This document shows positions 1 through 8,221 of a stretch of 14,850 nucleotides of DNA, one piece after another. The notes beneath the pieces were generated by a model, which was given only the letters and a program-made list of their open reading frames with translations, searched no databases and was not told where the DNA came from. Position numbers and translations under genes: made by a program. The DNA is from an uncultured bacterium (GTDB taxonomy: Bacteria > Patescibacteriota > Patescibacteriia > 2-12-FULL-60-25), in the NCBI GenBank assembly GCA_937968025.1, contig CALBSL010000117.1, forward strand, positions 1-14,850. Reading direction: 5' to 3'. Positions within the stretch are counted from its first letter, which is position 1; every line of letters begins with the position of its first letter.

Positions 1-129
1 CGTGTAAAGGATCTTCCAGGTGTGCGCTATCACGTCGTTCGCGGCGTGTACGACACCCAGGGCGTTGCTAACCGCCGTCGCAGCCGATCCGTATACGGAG
101 CTCGTCGTCCTAAAGAAGATAAGAAGTAA
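1..129 (+). CDS. rpsL: 30S ribosomal protein S12, C-terminal 42 residues (5' end outside window)
   Basis: The first 42 codons in frame 1 read as the end of ribosomal protein S12, including the family pattern [14 protein letters not shown] and the basic tail with [14 protein letters not shown], ending in TAA. S12 sits at the decoding centre of the small subunit and helps check codon-anticodon pairing. The start and the streptomycin-related loop lie before the window. It is followed after 9 nt by rpsG and then fusA, the standard str operon order, which supports the call. No anomaly is visible in this part. Confidence 0.96.
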   Translation, partial: RVKDLPGVRYHVVRGVYDTQGVANRRRSRSVYGARRPKEDKK

Positions 130-138
130 TGACTCCCT

Positions 139-606
139 ATGCGTGGTAAACAAGCTCCGCGACGTACAATCGCAAACGATCCAAAATTTCATTCCCCAGT
201 CGTCGCTAAACTCGTGAACTCCATCATGCGTGATGGAAAGAAGTCGACGGCTCAGGGCATCGTCTACGAAGCGTTCGACATCATCGAAGCGAAGATGCAG
301 AAGCCTGCCATGGAAATCTTCGACGAAGCGATGAAGAATGTCTCCCCAACAGTCGAAGTCAAGTCCAAGCGCGTTGGTGGCGCGAACTACCAAGTTCCGC
401 TCCAGGTTCGTGCCGAACGCCGTATTCAGCTCGCGTTCCGCTGGATGATCACCGCTGCTCGCTCCCGCAAGGGCAAGCCAATGGCGGAAAAGCTCGCCAT
501 GGAACTCATGGATGCAGCGCAAAATCAGGGTGACGCCGTCAAGAAAAAGATGGACGTTCATCGTATGGCGGAAGCGAATCGTGCGTTCGCTCACTTCGCA
601 AAATAA
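139..606 (+). CDS. rpsG: 30S ribosomal protein S7
   Basis: This 155-aa protein is ribosomal protein S7, which nucleates assembly of the 30S head and contacts mRNA and tRNA near the E site. Family signatures are clear: the basic N-terminus MRGKQAPRR, KLVNSIMRDGKKS near residues 25-37, a central segment with VGGANYQVP, RRIQLAFRW, and a C-terminal helix ending in NRAFAHFAK. The length is normal for bacterial S7 of the short type. The start follows the rpsL stop by 9 nt with no recognisable SD (upstream bases GACTCCCT), so it is probably translated by coupling to rpsL. The next gene is fusA. Confidence 0.97.
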   Translation: MRGKQAPRRTIANDPKFHSPVVAKLVNSIMRDGKKSTAQGIVYEAFDIIEAKMQKPAMEIFDEAMKNVSPTVEVKSKRVGGANYQVPLQVRAERRIQLAFRWMITAARSRKGKPMAEKLAMELMDAAQNQGDAVKKKMDVHRMAEANRAFAHFAK

Positions 607-612
607 TCTCGA

Positions 613-640
613 AACACGACGCACGAAAGTGCGTCGTGTT
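613..640 (+). promoter_or_regulatory. Perfect 12-bp GAAA-tetraloop hairpin in the rpsG-fusA gap
   Basis: The arm AACACGACGCAC at 613-624 pairs perfectly with 629-640 across a GAAA (GNRA) tetraloop. The hairpin begins 6 nt after the rpsG stop and ends 8 nt before the fusA ATG, in the space where an SD site would normally lie. It is followed by ATATATTT, too A-rich to be a classic terminator tract. A TGTTATATA string at 637-645 could be an extended -10 box for a separate fusA transcript, but it would end only 3 nt before the ATG. Possible roles are an RNA processing site, a partial attenuator or a structured translation signal. The structure is certain; the role is inference. Confidence 0.7.
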
Positions 641-648
641 ATATATTT

Positions 649-2730
649 ATGCCTCGCGAATACTCGCTCAAAGATACCCGTAACTTCGGGATTATCGCCC
701 ACATCGACGCTGGAAAAACGACCTGTTCTGAACGTGTGCTTTTCTATACCGGTCGTAAGCACAAAATTGGTGAAGTGCACGAAGGTGAAGCCACCATGGA
801 CTGGATGGAGCAGGAACGTGAACGCGGTATCACGATCACGGCGGCTGCTACGACCTGTTTCTGGAAGGGTCACCGCATGAACCTTATCGACACGCCAGGA
901 CACATTGACTTCACGATTGAAGTGCAGCGTTCCCTTCGTGTGCTCGACGGTGCTGTGACGGTGTTCGACGGTGTGGCTGGTGTGGAAGCGCAGACCGAAA
1001 CGGTGTGGCGCCAAGCAGACAAGCATAACGTGCCTCGCATCTGTTTCATCAACAAGCTTGACCGTATGGGCGCTGACTTCTACAAGGACGTCGCCTCCAT
1101 TCACGAGCGTTTGACGAAGCGCGCCTACCCAATTCAGCTTCCAATCGGTGCTGAAGACAAGTTCATCGGTATCATCGACCTGATCCGCATGAAGTCCGAG
1201 ATCTACTTGGACGAAATGGGGCAGAAGTTCGAAGAACGCGAAGTTCCGGAAGACATGTTGGCCAAGGCGAAGGAATATCGCGCTAGCCTCATGGAAGCCG
1301 TGGCTGAAACGGATGAAAAGCTCATGGAGAAGTACCTCGCCGGGGAAGAGCTCACGGTCGACGAAATGATGACGGGTATCCGCAAGGCCGTCATTAAGAA
1401 TGAATTCTACCCAATCTTGTGTGGTTCCGCCCTCAAGAACAAGGGGGTCCAGTTTTTGCTCGATGCAGTCGTGGCCTTCTTGCCAAGTCCGCTCGACATT
1501 CCAGCAACGAAAGCTCACGATGTGGATGATCCAACCAAGGAAATCTCCATCACCGCAAACGATGACGAACCATTCGCTGCTTTGGCCTTCAAGGTCATGA
1601 CGGATCCGTTCGTTGGAAAACTCGTGTTCTTCCGTGTGTACTCCGGGAAACTCACATCCGGCTCGTACGTCGAGAACACCACGACGGGCGAAAAGGAACG
1701 TATCAGCCGTATCGTTCGCATGCACTCGAACGAGCGCGAAGAAGTGAACGAAGTGTTCTCTGGAGAAATTGCGGCCGCTGTGGGTCTTAAGTCCACCTTC
1801 ACGGGCCACACGCTCTGTGATGAAAAGCGCATGCTTGTTCTCGAATCCATCACGATTCCAGAACCGGTTATCTCGCTCGCGATTGAACCAAAAACGAAGG
1901 CCGACCAGGAAAAGATGGGCGTCGCTCTCCAGAAGCTTGGAGAAGAAGATCCATCCTTCCGTGTTCGCACCGACGAAGAAACGCTCCAGACCATTATTTC
2001 TGGTATGGGTGAGCTTCACCTCGAAATCATCGTCGATCGCATGAAGCGTGAATTCAAGGTGGAAGCAAACGTAGGTAAGCCACAGGTTGCCTATCGTGAA
2101 GCTATTCGCAACAAGGCGGAAGACGTCGAAGGAAAGTACATCCGTCAGTCTGGTGGCCGCGGTCAGTACGGTCACGCCGTGATCGACCTCGAACCATTGG
2201 AACGAGGCAAGGGCTACGAATTCGTTGATGCGGTGAAGGGTGGTGTGGTTCCTCGTGAATACATCCAGCCAATCAACAAGGGGATTCAGGAAGCGGTGCA
2301 GCGCGGTGTGCTCGCCGGCTACCCAATTCTCGACGTGAAGGTCACGCTCAAGGACGGAAGCTACCACGAAGTGGACTCCTCCGAAGCCGCCTTCAAAGTC
2401 GCTGGTTCCATGGCCTTCCAGGAAGCCTGTCGCAAAGCGGGGATCTACCTCCTTGAACCAATCATGAAGGTGGAAGTCGTGACGCCAGAACAGTTCATGG
2501 GTGACGTCATCGGCGACCTCAACTCGAAGCGCGGACAGATCCAGAGTATGACGGAACGTTCGGGTGCTCGTGTGGTCACGGCCCTCGTTCCGCTTTCCGA
2601 AATGTTCGGCTACACCACGAACCTCCGCTCCATGACCCAGGGTCGTGCGAGCTCGAGCATGGAATTCGCTCACTACGGCGAAGTCCCAAACAACGTGGCG
2701 CAGACGGTCATCGAAGGAAAAAAGAAGTAA
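649..2730 (+). CDS. fusA: Elongation factor G
   Basis: This 693-aa protein is EF-G, the GTPase that drives tRNA-mRNA translocation on the ribosome. The G-domain motifs are intact: P-loop AHIDAGKTT at residues 17-25, switch I RGITI at 59-63, DTPGHID at 81-87 and NKLD at 135-138, with SALK further on. Domains II-V follow, including the domain IV region with [10 protein letters not shown], and the length fits the family (about 690-705 aa). The ATG at 649 is chosen because the protein starts directly with the conserved EF-G N-terminus. There is no SD site; a hairpin at 613-640 abuts the start region. A terminator follows, so tuf does not continue the operon here. Codon use leans to GAA for Glu, as expected for a highly expressed gene of this genome. 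Confidence 0.98.
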   Translation: MPREYSLKDTRNFGIIAHIDAGKTTCSERVLFYTGRKHKIGEVHEGEATMDWMEQERERGITITAAATTCFWKGHRMNLIDTPGHIDFTIEVQRSLRVLDGAVTVFDGVAGVEAQTETVWRQADKHNVPRICFINKLDRMGADFYKDVASIHERLTKRAYPIQLPIGAEDKFIGIIDLIRMKSEIYLDEMGQKFEEREVPEDMLAKAKEYRASLMEAVAETDEKLMEKYLAGEELTVDEMMTGIRKAVIKNEFYPILCGSALKNKGVQFLLDAVVAFLPSPLDIPATKAHDVDDPTKEISITANDDEPFAALAFKVMTDPFVGKLVFFRVYSGKLTSGSYVENTTTGEKERISRIVRMHSNEREEVNEVFSGEIAAAVGLKSTFTGHTLCDEKRMLVLESITIPEPVISLAIEPKTKADQEKMGVALQKLGEEDPSFRVRTDEETLQTIISGMGELHLEIIVDRMKREFKVEANVGKPQVAYREAIRNKAEDVEGKYIRQSGGRGQYGHAVIDLEPLERGKGYEFVDAVKGGVVPREYIQPINKGIQEAVQRGVLAGYPILDVKVTLKDGSYHEVDSSEAAFKVAGSMAFQEACRKAGIYLLEPIMKVEVVTPEQFMGDVIGDLNSKRGQIQSMTERSGARVVTALVPLSEMFGYTTNLRSMTQGRASSSMEFAHYGEVPNNVAQTVIEGKKK

Positions 2731-2736
2731 GAACGC

Positions 2737-2764
2737 AAAAATCCTCGCTCCAGCGGGGATTTTT
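2737..2764 (+). terminator. Intrinsic terminator of the str operon
   Basis: Bases 2737-2749 (AAAAATCCTCGCT) pair with 2752-2764 (AGCGGGGATTTTT) with one G-U wobble, giving a GC-rich stem flanked by A and T runs. It starts 6 nt after the fusA stop and closes the rpsL-rpsG-fusA transcript. The symmetric A/T flanks would let it work in both directions. Confidence 0.9.
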
Positions 2765-2814
2765 CGTTGGTGGGTGGTGCGTTGTGCATCCGTCTGGCTC
2801 GCCCTGGGGGTTCG

Positions 2815-2823
2815 TGCTATGCT
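2815..2823 (+). promoter_or_regulatory. Extended -10 promoter of adk
   Basis: TGCTATGCT is an extended -10 element (TGn plus TATGCT at 2818-2823). Seven nt separate it from the ATG at 2831, so transcription would begin at or one base before the start codon. No good -35 hexamer is visible, which fits reliance on the extended -10. It rules out the in-frame ATG at 2819, which lies inside the box. Confidence 0.65.
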
Positions 2824-2830
2824 CCTCCCC

Positions 2831-3487
2831 ATGGCAAAGAAGCGCCTGAGGGCGGTCTTTTTTGGCCCGCATGGAGCGGGCAAACGAACACAGGCAGAGC
2901 GACTGTCGCAGGTTTTTGGTGTTCCTTGGTTGACGGCGGGCTCGTTGCTCCGCGAAGAGATTCAGGGAAAAACGGCGATTGGAGCTCTGGTGGACGACTA
3001 TGTCGAACAGGGGATGTTGGTGCCTGATGATCTGGTGAATCCCGTGTTGTTGCGCAAAATTCGACGATACGTGAACGCGGAGAAGGGGTTTATTCTCGAG
3101 GGGTATCCTCGAAATGTCGAACAAGCTTCCGCGCTTGAAAAAGTGGCGAAGGTACAGGTGGCAATTCACCTAAAGATCGCAGATGATGCGGCGCAGGCAC
3201 GGGTTGAAGGGCGACGAGACTGTCCCGTGTGCCGATCGGTATTCCACCTGAAAGACGTTCCGCCTGGGCCATTGGAAACCTGTACACGCTGCGGGCACGG
3301 TCTACAGGGTCGTCCCACCGATCATCCGGAGGCGTTCTACAGCCGGCAAGCGATTTACCACTTCATGACGGAGCCTCTCGTCTCGTTTTACCGGCAAAAA
3401 GGGGTGTTACTTACGGTGAAAGCGGATCAGCCCATCCATCAGCTACAAAAAGAGATTGAAGATAGACTGAGGCGTCTCGGGTTCTAG
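2831..3487 (+). CDS. adk: Adenylate kinase family protein, divergent at several key residues
   Basis: This 218-aa protein has the layout of a long-form adenylate kinase (ATP + AMP to 2 ADP): P-loop GPHGAGKRT at residues 12-20, an NMP-binding segment TAGSLLR at 35-41, the EGYPRN motif at 90-95, and a LID region with CPVC (131-134) and CTRC (151-154), a likely zinc site. Compared with the family, GKGT is GKRT, the usual STGD is TAGS, and DGFPRT is EGYPRN. The fold is therefore clear but the substrate range is less certain; another nucleoside monophosphate kinase is possible. Position next to map matches the common adk-map pairing. Longer in-frame starts exist upstream, but 2831 is preferred because the P-loop then lies at the usual distance and the -10 box ends 7 nt before it. 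Confidence 0.85.
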   Translation: MAKKRLRAVFFGPHGAGKRTQAERLSQVFGVPWLTAGSLLREEIQGKTAIGALVDDYVEQGMLVPDDLVNPVLLRKIRRYVNAEKGFILEGYPRNVEQASALEKVAKVQVAIHLKIADDAAQARVEGRRDCPVCRSVFHLKDVPPGPLETCTRCGHGLQGRPTDHPEAFYSRQAIYHFMTEPLVSFYRQKGVLLTVKADQPIHQLQKEIEDRLRRLGF

Positions 3488-3491
3488 TTTT

Positions 3492-3520
3492 TTGCCTATT
3501 TTAGCTGTTTTTGCTATCAT
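3492..3520 (+). promoter_or_regulatory. Promoter of map (-35 TTGCCT, extended -10 TGCTATCAT)
   Basis: TTGCCT at 3492-3497, a 17-bp spacer, and TATCAT at 3515-3520 preceded by TGC form a good sigma-70 type promoter in the 39-bp gap after adk. Exactly 6 nt follow before the ATG at 3527, placing the expected +1 on the A of the start codon. Confidence 0.7.
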
Positions 3521-3526
3521 TTCCCT

Positions 3527-4309
3527 ATGTCCATGACGAAAACCCCTCAAGAAATCGAGGCGATGAAGCGCGGCGGCGCCATTTTGTCGTCCATTTTGCG
3601 TGAGCTGCGCGAGAAATGCATCGCTGGCGTAGGGACGGCGGAGCTTGATGCGCTCGCTCAGCAGCGCATGGCGGAGGCGGGAGGGAAGCCGTCGTTCCTC
3701 GGATACCGTATCGACGATGATACGATTCCGTTTCCGGGGGCAGTGTGTATTTCGATCAATGAAGAAGTGGTGCACGGTCTTCCAGTCCCGAATCGTATTA
3801 TTCAAACAGGGGATATGGTTGGGCTCGATATTGGGATGTGGTATGAGGGTTTGGCAACGGATATGGCCACCACCGTGCTGGTTGGCGATGTTCATGATCC
3901 GAAGCGGGTGGCCCTTGTGCAGGATACACGCGAGGCACTCGTGCGTGGGTTGGGGGCGCTCAAAGCAGGTGGATGGGTACATGATGTTGGGGCAGCGGTC
4001 GAGGATTTTATCAAGCCAAAGGGATATGGCATCGTGAAGGATCTGGTGGGTCATGGGGTAGGCCACGCGGTGCACGAGGAACCAAATGTGCCGAACTATC
4101 GTGATACTTGGTTGCCACGCCAACGCTTGCTCGAAGGGATGGTGCTCGCTCTCGAACCGATGATTGCCCTTGGAACCTGGAAAGTGCATCAAAAACGTGA
4201 TGGATGGACGATCGTGACGAACGACAACAGTCCGTGCGCCCACTTCGAAGTGACCGCCGTGGTGACAAACGATGGCTACGAGCTGGTCACCCCGTGGCCG
4301 GATCGGTAA
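3527..4309 (+). CDS. map: Type I methionine aminopeptidase
   Basis: This 260-aa cytosolic metalloenzyme removes the initiator Met from nascent proteins. The five metal ligands of the family can be assigned: D101 and D112 (VGLDIGMWYEGLATD), H176 (GHGVGH), E210 (ALEPM) and E241 (HFEVT). Substrate-contacting H83 (VVHGLP) and H183 (VHEEPNVPNY) are also present. The length matches type Ia enzymes with no N-terminal extension. ATG 3527 is preferred over the ATG at 3533 because the -10 box ends exactly 6 nt upstream; a leaderless mRNA is predicted. Long minus-strand open frames opposite this gene are shadows. Confidence 0.96.
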   Translation: MSMTKTPQEIEAMKRGGAILSSILRELREKCIAGVGTAELDALAQQRMAEAGGKPSFLGYRIDDDTIPFPGAVCISINEEVVHGLPVPNRIIQTGDMVGLDIGMWYEGLATDMATTVLVGDVHDPKRVALVQDTREALVRGLGALKAGGWVHDVGAAVEDFIKPKGYGIVKDLVGHGVGHAVHEEPNVPNYRDTWLPRQRLLEGMVLALEPMIALGTWKVHQKRDGWTIVTNDNSPCAHFEVTAVVTNDGYELVTPWPDR

Positions 4310-4314
4310 ACTAG

Positions 4315-4416
4315 GTGGGTTGTCTACTACAGACCAAATGGCAACACAAGCTCGATGAGCGCCTACGTTCCCAGGCGCTCGCACAGGATCTCGCCAAACA
4401 CCAGCCGCTCGATTAG
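4315..4416 (+). CDS. Possible 33-aa small protein between map and mutM (tentative)
   Basis: A GTG-initiated frame directly after the map stop encodes 33 residues, rich in Leu, Gln, Lys and Arg, with LQTKWQHKLDERLRSQ near its start and ending AKHQPLD. Its TAG stop lies across the loop and first stem base of the intrinsic terminator before mutM, the same layout as the better supported gene at 8710-9315. There is no SD site and no -10 box at the leaderless distance, so translation would depend on coupling to map. I do not recognise the peptide. It may be chance coding in a map 3' untranslated region. Confidence 0.25.
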   Translation: MGCLLQTKWQHKLDERLRSQALAQDLAKHQPLD

Positions 4417-4426
4417 GCTGGTTTTT
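4400..4426 (+). terminator. Intrinsic terminator just upstream of mutM
   Basis: ACCAGCC at 4400-4406 pairs with GGCTGGT at 4416-4422 around a 9-nt loop, and the stem runs into a T tract (4422-4426). It ends only 2 nt before the mutM ATG. It should end map transcription, yet it also lies where any mutM leader would have to be, so mutM expression may depend on read-through or on a start site inside this element (TAGGCT at 4414-4419 resembles a -10 box). Confidence 0.8.
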
Positions 4427-4428
4427 GT

Positions 4429-5286
4429 ATGCCGGAACTCCCAGAAGTTGAGACCGTTCGTCGACAGCTTGTACCGCTCTTGGTTGGAGCGGTGATTGAG
4501 GATGTTGTTCTGTGGGAAAGCGACAAAGAATCGCCTAAGGGAGAAGGGTTTGCGCCGTCGCTTCGAGGCCGAATGGTGATCGAAGTCGATCGGCGTGGAA
4601 AATTGTTGCTCTGCAGACTAGACGACGGGTCTGCACTGCTCGTGCACTTGAAGATGACAGGAAAACTGTTGCAACGTCCATCCCTGCCAACGGAACAAGA
4701 ACGACACAAGCATGATCGCTTGGCGTTTGTCCTCACGCGTGATGCGATCCGATTATTCCTGCTTTGGAATGATGTTCGGCGTTTTGGCTATCTGAAGCAC
4801 GTGACGAATCCTAAGGAGATTGAGCGAATAACGGCAGAGTACGGACGGGAGCCGTTGACGAGTACACCCGAAGAGCTCGCGGAGGCATTGCCGCTTCATT
4901 CCTCGCGATCGGTGAAAGCGGTGTTGCTAGATCAGTCCTGTATTGCGGGGGTCGGGAACATCTACGCAGACGAAGCGTGTTTTATGGCGGGACTTCATCC
5001 GGCGCGTCCCCTTCGTTCGCTCTCGCCAAATGAGCGTTTACGGCTCGCGACGATGGTAAAGGCGGTCCTTGAACATTCCGTGGCCGAGCAGGGGACGAGT
5101 GCTCATACCTATGTGGATGTGAATGGAGAGAAGGGATCATTTCTTGGAAAGCTCCAAGTATACGGCCGAGCCGGAAAGCCCTGCGTTCGTTGTCAGCAAC
5201 CGATCTCGAAAAGCGTGCTTGCGGGTCGTGGAACGCACGTCTGTCTTGCGTGTCAGCCCCTCGTCAAAGACGATTTTGTCCCGTAA
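4429..5286 (+). CDS. mutM: Formamidopyrimidine-DNA glycosylase (Fpg/MutM)
   Basis: This 285-aa base-excision repair enzyme removes 8-oxoguanine and FaPy lesions and cuts the abasic site. The N-terminus MPELPEVETV supplies the catalytic proline (P2) and E3. RRGK gives K58, the equivalent of the catalytic Lys57 of processed Fpg. The family helix-two-turn-helix motif reads IAGVGNIYADEA at 172-183, DVRRFG is at 115-120, and a C-terminal zinc finger has C252, C255, C272 and C275 with the loop arginine R267. Length is typical. An intrinsic terminator ends 2 nt before its ATG, and there is no SD site. prfB follows after 9 nt, so the two are probably cotranscribed. Confidence 0.95.
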   Translation: MPELPEVETVRRQLVPLLVGAVIEDVVLWESDKESPKGEGFAPSLRGRMVIEVDRRGKLLLCRLDDGSALLVHLKMTGKLLQRPSLPTEQERHKHDRLAFVLTRDAIRLFLLWNDVRRFGYLKHVTNPKEIERITAEYGREPLTSTPEELAEALPLHSSRSVKAVLLDQSCIAGVGNIYADEACFMAGLHPARPLRSLSPNERLRLATMVKAVLEHSVAEQGTSAHTYVDVNGEKGSFLGKLQVYGRAGKPCVRCQQPISKSVLAGRGTHVCLACQPLVKDDFVP

Positions 5287-5295
5287 GATGCCCTC

Positions 5296-6399
5296 ATGCA
5301 ACACGAGCTTCTTGAACAAATAGACCAGCTTCGCGGAAAAATCGACGAAGCGTGGCAGATTTTGCAGCTAGATCGAATACGGGACGAGATCAGCGCACTT
5401 GAGGTGGCGGCGAATGCCCCCGATCTTTGGAATGATCCTGAGGAAGCACGAACGACCCTGCAAAAACTCGCCGATGCAAAACAGGTCTTTGAACGTTGGA
5501 ACGGCCTTCGGATGCAACTCCTTGATGCGGAAGAGATGTTACGACTGTCGCTTGAAGAGAACGACATGACCGTCGTTGATGACGTGGCGTTTCAGGTAGC
5601 TCAGCTTGCGGAGCGATTTCTCGCTCAGGAGTTTGAGCTCCTATTCTCCGGCGAGTACGATGTAAGGCCGGCTATTTTGGCGATCCATGCCGGCGCCGGG
5701 GGAACGGATGCTCAGGATTGGGCTGAAATGCTGATGCGCATGTTTGTCCGGTATGCCGAGCAAAAGCAGTGGCAGGTGCGTTTGGTTGACGAGTCTCGTG
5801 GGGGAGAGGCGGGGATCAAGTCCGTAACCATGATCATTCATGGACGGTATGCCTATGGACATCTGCGTGGTGAAGCGGGAGTGCATCGCTTGGTACGGCA
5901 ATCACCGTTTAATGCGGATGGCCTTCGTCAAACCTCGTTCGCGTTGGTCGAAGTACTCCCAGAGCTTGATGAAAGCGTCAATATTGAGATCAAGCCGGAT
6001 GATTTGCGAGTCGACACATTCATGAGCGGTGGGAAGGGTGGACAGTCGGTGAATACCACCTATTCCGCGGTTCGTCTCGTGCACTTGCCAACGGGAATCA
6101 CTGTGTCCTGTCAAAACGAGCGTTCACAAACGCAAAATAAAGCGGTGGCGATGAATATTCTGCGGGGTAAGCTTGCGAAACTACAAGAAGAAGAGAAGCA
6201 AAAAGAGAAGCAGAAGCTCCGCGGCGAATTTCAGAGCGCGGAATGGGGGAACCAAATTCGTTCGTACGTCTTGCACCCATACAAGATGGTGAAGGATCAT
6301 CGAACGGAGGTAGAAACATCAGATCCTGAGGCGGTACTGGATGGGAAGCTTGATCCGTTTGTAGAAGGGGAACTGCGTTGGATGGCAAAGCAGGGGTAA
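5296..6399 (+). CDS. prfB: Peptide chain release factor 2
   Basis: This 367-aa protein is RF2, which recognises UGA and UAA stops. The discriminating SPF tripeptide is at residues 203-205 (RQSPFNADG), unlike the PxT of RF1, and the catalytic GGQ loop is at 248-250 (GGKGGQSVN). An N-terminal helical domain (about 1-100) and the C-terminal domain with EWGNQIRSYVLHPYKMVKDHRTEVET complete the family layout. The frame is continuous from the ATG, so the programmed +1 frameshift that controls RF2 in many bacteria is absent. It starts 9 nt after mutM with no SD site. RF2 together with TGA stops in neighbouring genes shows the standard use of UGA. Confidence 0.96.
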   Translation: MQHELLEQIDQLRGKIDEAWQILQLDRIRDEISALEVAANAPDLWNDPEEARTTLQKLADAKQVFERWNGLRMQLLDAEEMLRLSLEENDMTVVDDVAFQVAQLAERFLAQEFELLFSGEYDVRPAILAIHAGAGGTDAQDWAEMLMRMFVRYAEQKQWQVRLVDESRGGEAGIKSVTMIIHGRYAYGHLRGEAGVHRLVRQSPFNADGLRQTSFALVEVLPELDESVNIEIKPDDLRVDTFMSGGKGGQSVNTTYSAVRLVHLPTGITVSCQNERSQTQNKAVAMNILRGKLAKLQEEEKQKEKQKLRGEFQSAEWGNQIRSYVLHPYKMVKDHRTEVETSDPEAVLDGKLDPFVEGELRWMAKQG

Positions 6400-6406
6400 G
6401 GAAACG

Positions 6407-6415
6407 TGGTACACT
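6407..6415 (+). promoter_or_regulatory. Extended -10 promoter of the ABC exporter gene
   Basis: TGGTACACT (TGn plus TACACT at 6410-6415) lies in the 22-bp gap after prfB. Exactly 6 nt separate it from the ATG at 6422, so a leaderless transcript is predicted. No -35 match is seen 17 bp upstream, inside prfB. Confidence 0.65.
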
Positions 6416-6421
6416 ATTCGC

Positions 6422-8221
6422 ATGTCGTCCTTTTCGTTCATTCCCGACATTCCTAAGGGTCAGGGCTTAGAAGCCTGGAAAACCTATGCCTGGTTTTTGC
6501 GGTATGCGTTTTTTGCCACAAAACGGCAAACGGCCATTATTGTCGCTTCGCTTATTTTTGGTCCGCTTTCTGCCGCCGGAATGCTCTGGTTAACGCGGCA
6601 ATTTATTGATTCGCTCACGGCGGGTAATATCGATCAGGCGAAGAACGCCTTCATTTTTCTTATCGCAGTAACCGTGATTGGGATCATTGCCGAACGAGGC
6701 AGGGAGTATGTTCGAGAAACGGCGAGGTTGTCGTTGGACTTTAGGCTAAGACAGGACATGATCCTTCATCTTCGTGCTTTGGATCCAGCGGTCATTGAGC
6801 ACCCTCGATTTCAGGCGCTCTATCATGCCTATGAGACTCAGCGAGGGTACCTTCTCAGTGTTGCACAGGAGGGATACTGGCTACTTTTTACGCTGTTTGT
6901 AGCGTTTGGATACGCTTCTGTTCTCTTCCTCCTGCCATGGTGGACGCTTATAGCGATGACACTCCCGTTCGCGGTACTGATTCGTTCCATGCGCCATGAA
7001 AAAACCTGGAGCTGGGGAGTGTTGAATTATGAGTCTCGCCAAGGGAAGCGAGGGTGGTACTTTAGTTCGATTCTGCTTGACACCGCATGGCTTCAGCATC
7101 GTTGGACGCTCGGCCTCCATCAGCGCTTCTATGCGGCATGGAAGGGGATTTTTGAAAAAGGACTTCAGTTGAAGCTTCGTGAAGGAGCATTGCGGGTAGG
7201 CTCAAACCTTCTTGCGGATATGGTCTTGATTATCGGCATGTTCGGTGGCGCGATGGTATTATTTCGCGATGCGATCGAGACGGGCGTTGTTGGGGCGTTG
7301 GTCGTGTTTTTTCCAGCATTTAGGTCATTTTCAGAACGTGTGACGAGTGCGCTTTCTGGTTTTGGCTGGTTGCAGAAGCAGCTCATGATCCCGCAGTTGC
7401 TCCATCAGGTCCTCTCTCTCCCGGCTCGCGTTGAAGGAAAAAAACTTCTGCCAAAGCAGCCGCTGCAGATTGAGTTTGATCACGTGTCCTTTGCGTATCC
7501 AGATACGACGCAAGAGATTTTGCACGATCTCTGTTTGTCTGTGCGAGAAGGTGAGTATACGGCGCTTGTTGGCTTGAATGGAGCGGGGAAGAGCACGTTT
7601 TTAAAGTTGCTTGCCGGTATCTATCGCCCAACATCAGGGCGGATTCTCGTGAACGGCATTCCTCTTGAGTCCATTCGATCCGATGCCTGGGTTCAAGCGC
7701 TCGGCTACATGAACCAAGACGTGCCGAAATTTGAAGACACGGTTCAGAATATTATTCGCTACGGGAATCCCACGGCACCTTGGGGGAAGCGAGCGAAAGA
7801 AGTGCTCCGCGTGAGTGGTTTTGATGAAATGATCGCCTCGTTTCCACGCAAAGATCAGACCTATATCGGGAGAACGCATAACATGCCGGAAGATGAGCCG
7901 ATCGATCTCTCTGGCGGCCAGCGCCAGCTCTTAATGATTGCGCAAACACTGTTTCGGCCGGCGCGTGTCCTGATTTTTGATGAACCTACTTCAGCGGTGG
8001 ATGCCGAAAAAGAAGACGCGTTTTTCTCAAAGCTGCCAGAAGCAGTCGAAGGGCGGCTCTGCATGGTGGTCTCGCACCGGTTTTCTGTCCTGCGTCGCGC
8101 TGAGCGCATTCTTGTGATGGATTCGGGAAAGATCATCGAAGACGGTTCTCACGACGAACTCCTCGCCAAACAAGGTCGCTACGCCGAACTCTTTGCCTTG
8201 CAGGCAAAAATGTATAATTAA
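6422..8221 (+). CDS. ABC exporter, fused membrane and ATP-binding domains
   Basis: This 599-aa half-transporter would work as a dimer in the membrane. Residues about 30-320 form the transmembrane domain, with hydrophobic segments near 37-58, 76-92, 152-188 and 262-300. The ATPase domain (about 347-599) has Walker A GLNGAGKST at 384-392, a Q-loop glutamine at 432 (YMNQDVP), signature LSGGQRQ at 496-502, Walker B VLIFDEPTSAVD from 516 and the switch histidine H552. Domain order and size match lipid, drug or peptide exporters, but substrate cannot be read from the sequence. ATG 6422 fits a -10 box 6 nt upstream. It ends this run of plus-strand genes and faces a minus-strand gene across a shared hairpin. 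Confidence 0.93.
   Translation: MSSFSFIPDIPKGQGLEAWKTYAWFLRYAFFATKRQTAIIVASLIFGPLSAAGMLWLTRQFIDSLTAGNIDQAKNAFIFLIAVTVIGIIAERGREYVRETARLSLDFRLRQDMILHLRALDPAVIEHPRFQALYHAYETQRGYLLSVAQEGYWLLFTLFVAFGYASVLFLLPWWTLIAMTLPFAVLIRSMRHEKTWSWGVLNYESRQGKRGWYFSSILLDTAWLQHRWTLGLHQRFYAAWKGIFEKGLQLKLREGALRVGSNLLADMVLIIGMFGGAMVLFRDAIETGVVGALVVFFPAFRSFSERVTSALSGFGWLQKQLMIPQLLHQVLSLPARVEGKKLLPKQPLQIEFDHVSFAYPDTTQEILHDLCLSVREGEYTALVGLNGAGKSTFLKLLAGIYRPTSGRILVNGIPLESIRSDAWVQALGYMNQDVPKFEDTVQNIIRYGNPTAPWGKRAKEVLRVSGFDEMIASFPRKDQTYIGRTHNMPEDEPIDLSGGQRQLLMIAQTLFRPARVLIFDEPTSAVDAEKEDAFFSKLPEAVEGRLCMVVSHRFSVLRRAERILVMDSGKIIEDGSHDELLAKQGRYAELFALQAKMYN

Noticed and set aside
20..217. Plus-strand open frame of 65 codons at the window start
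   Set aside because: It is a shadow frame across the rpsL-rpsG junction, both of which are certain in other frames.
2708..3169. Minus-strand open frame opposite adk
   Set aside because: Shadow of the adenylate kinase; it crosses the str operon terminator and has no promoter or family features.
3443..4384. Long minus-strand open frame (313 codons) opposite map
   Set aside because: The plus strand encodes methionine aminopeptidase with all metal ligands; the minus frame is rich in His, Arg and Pro with no recognisable motif.
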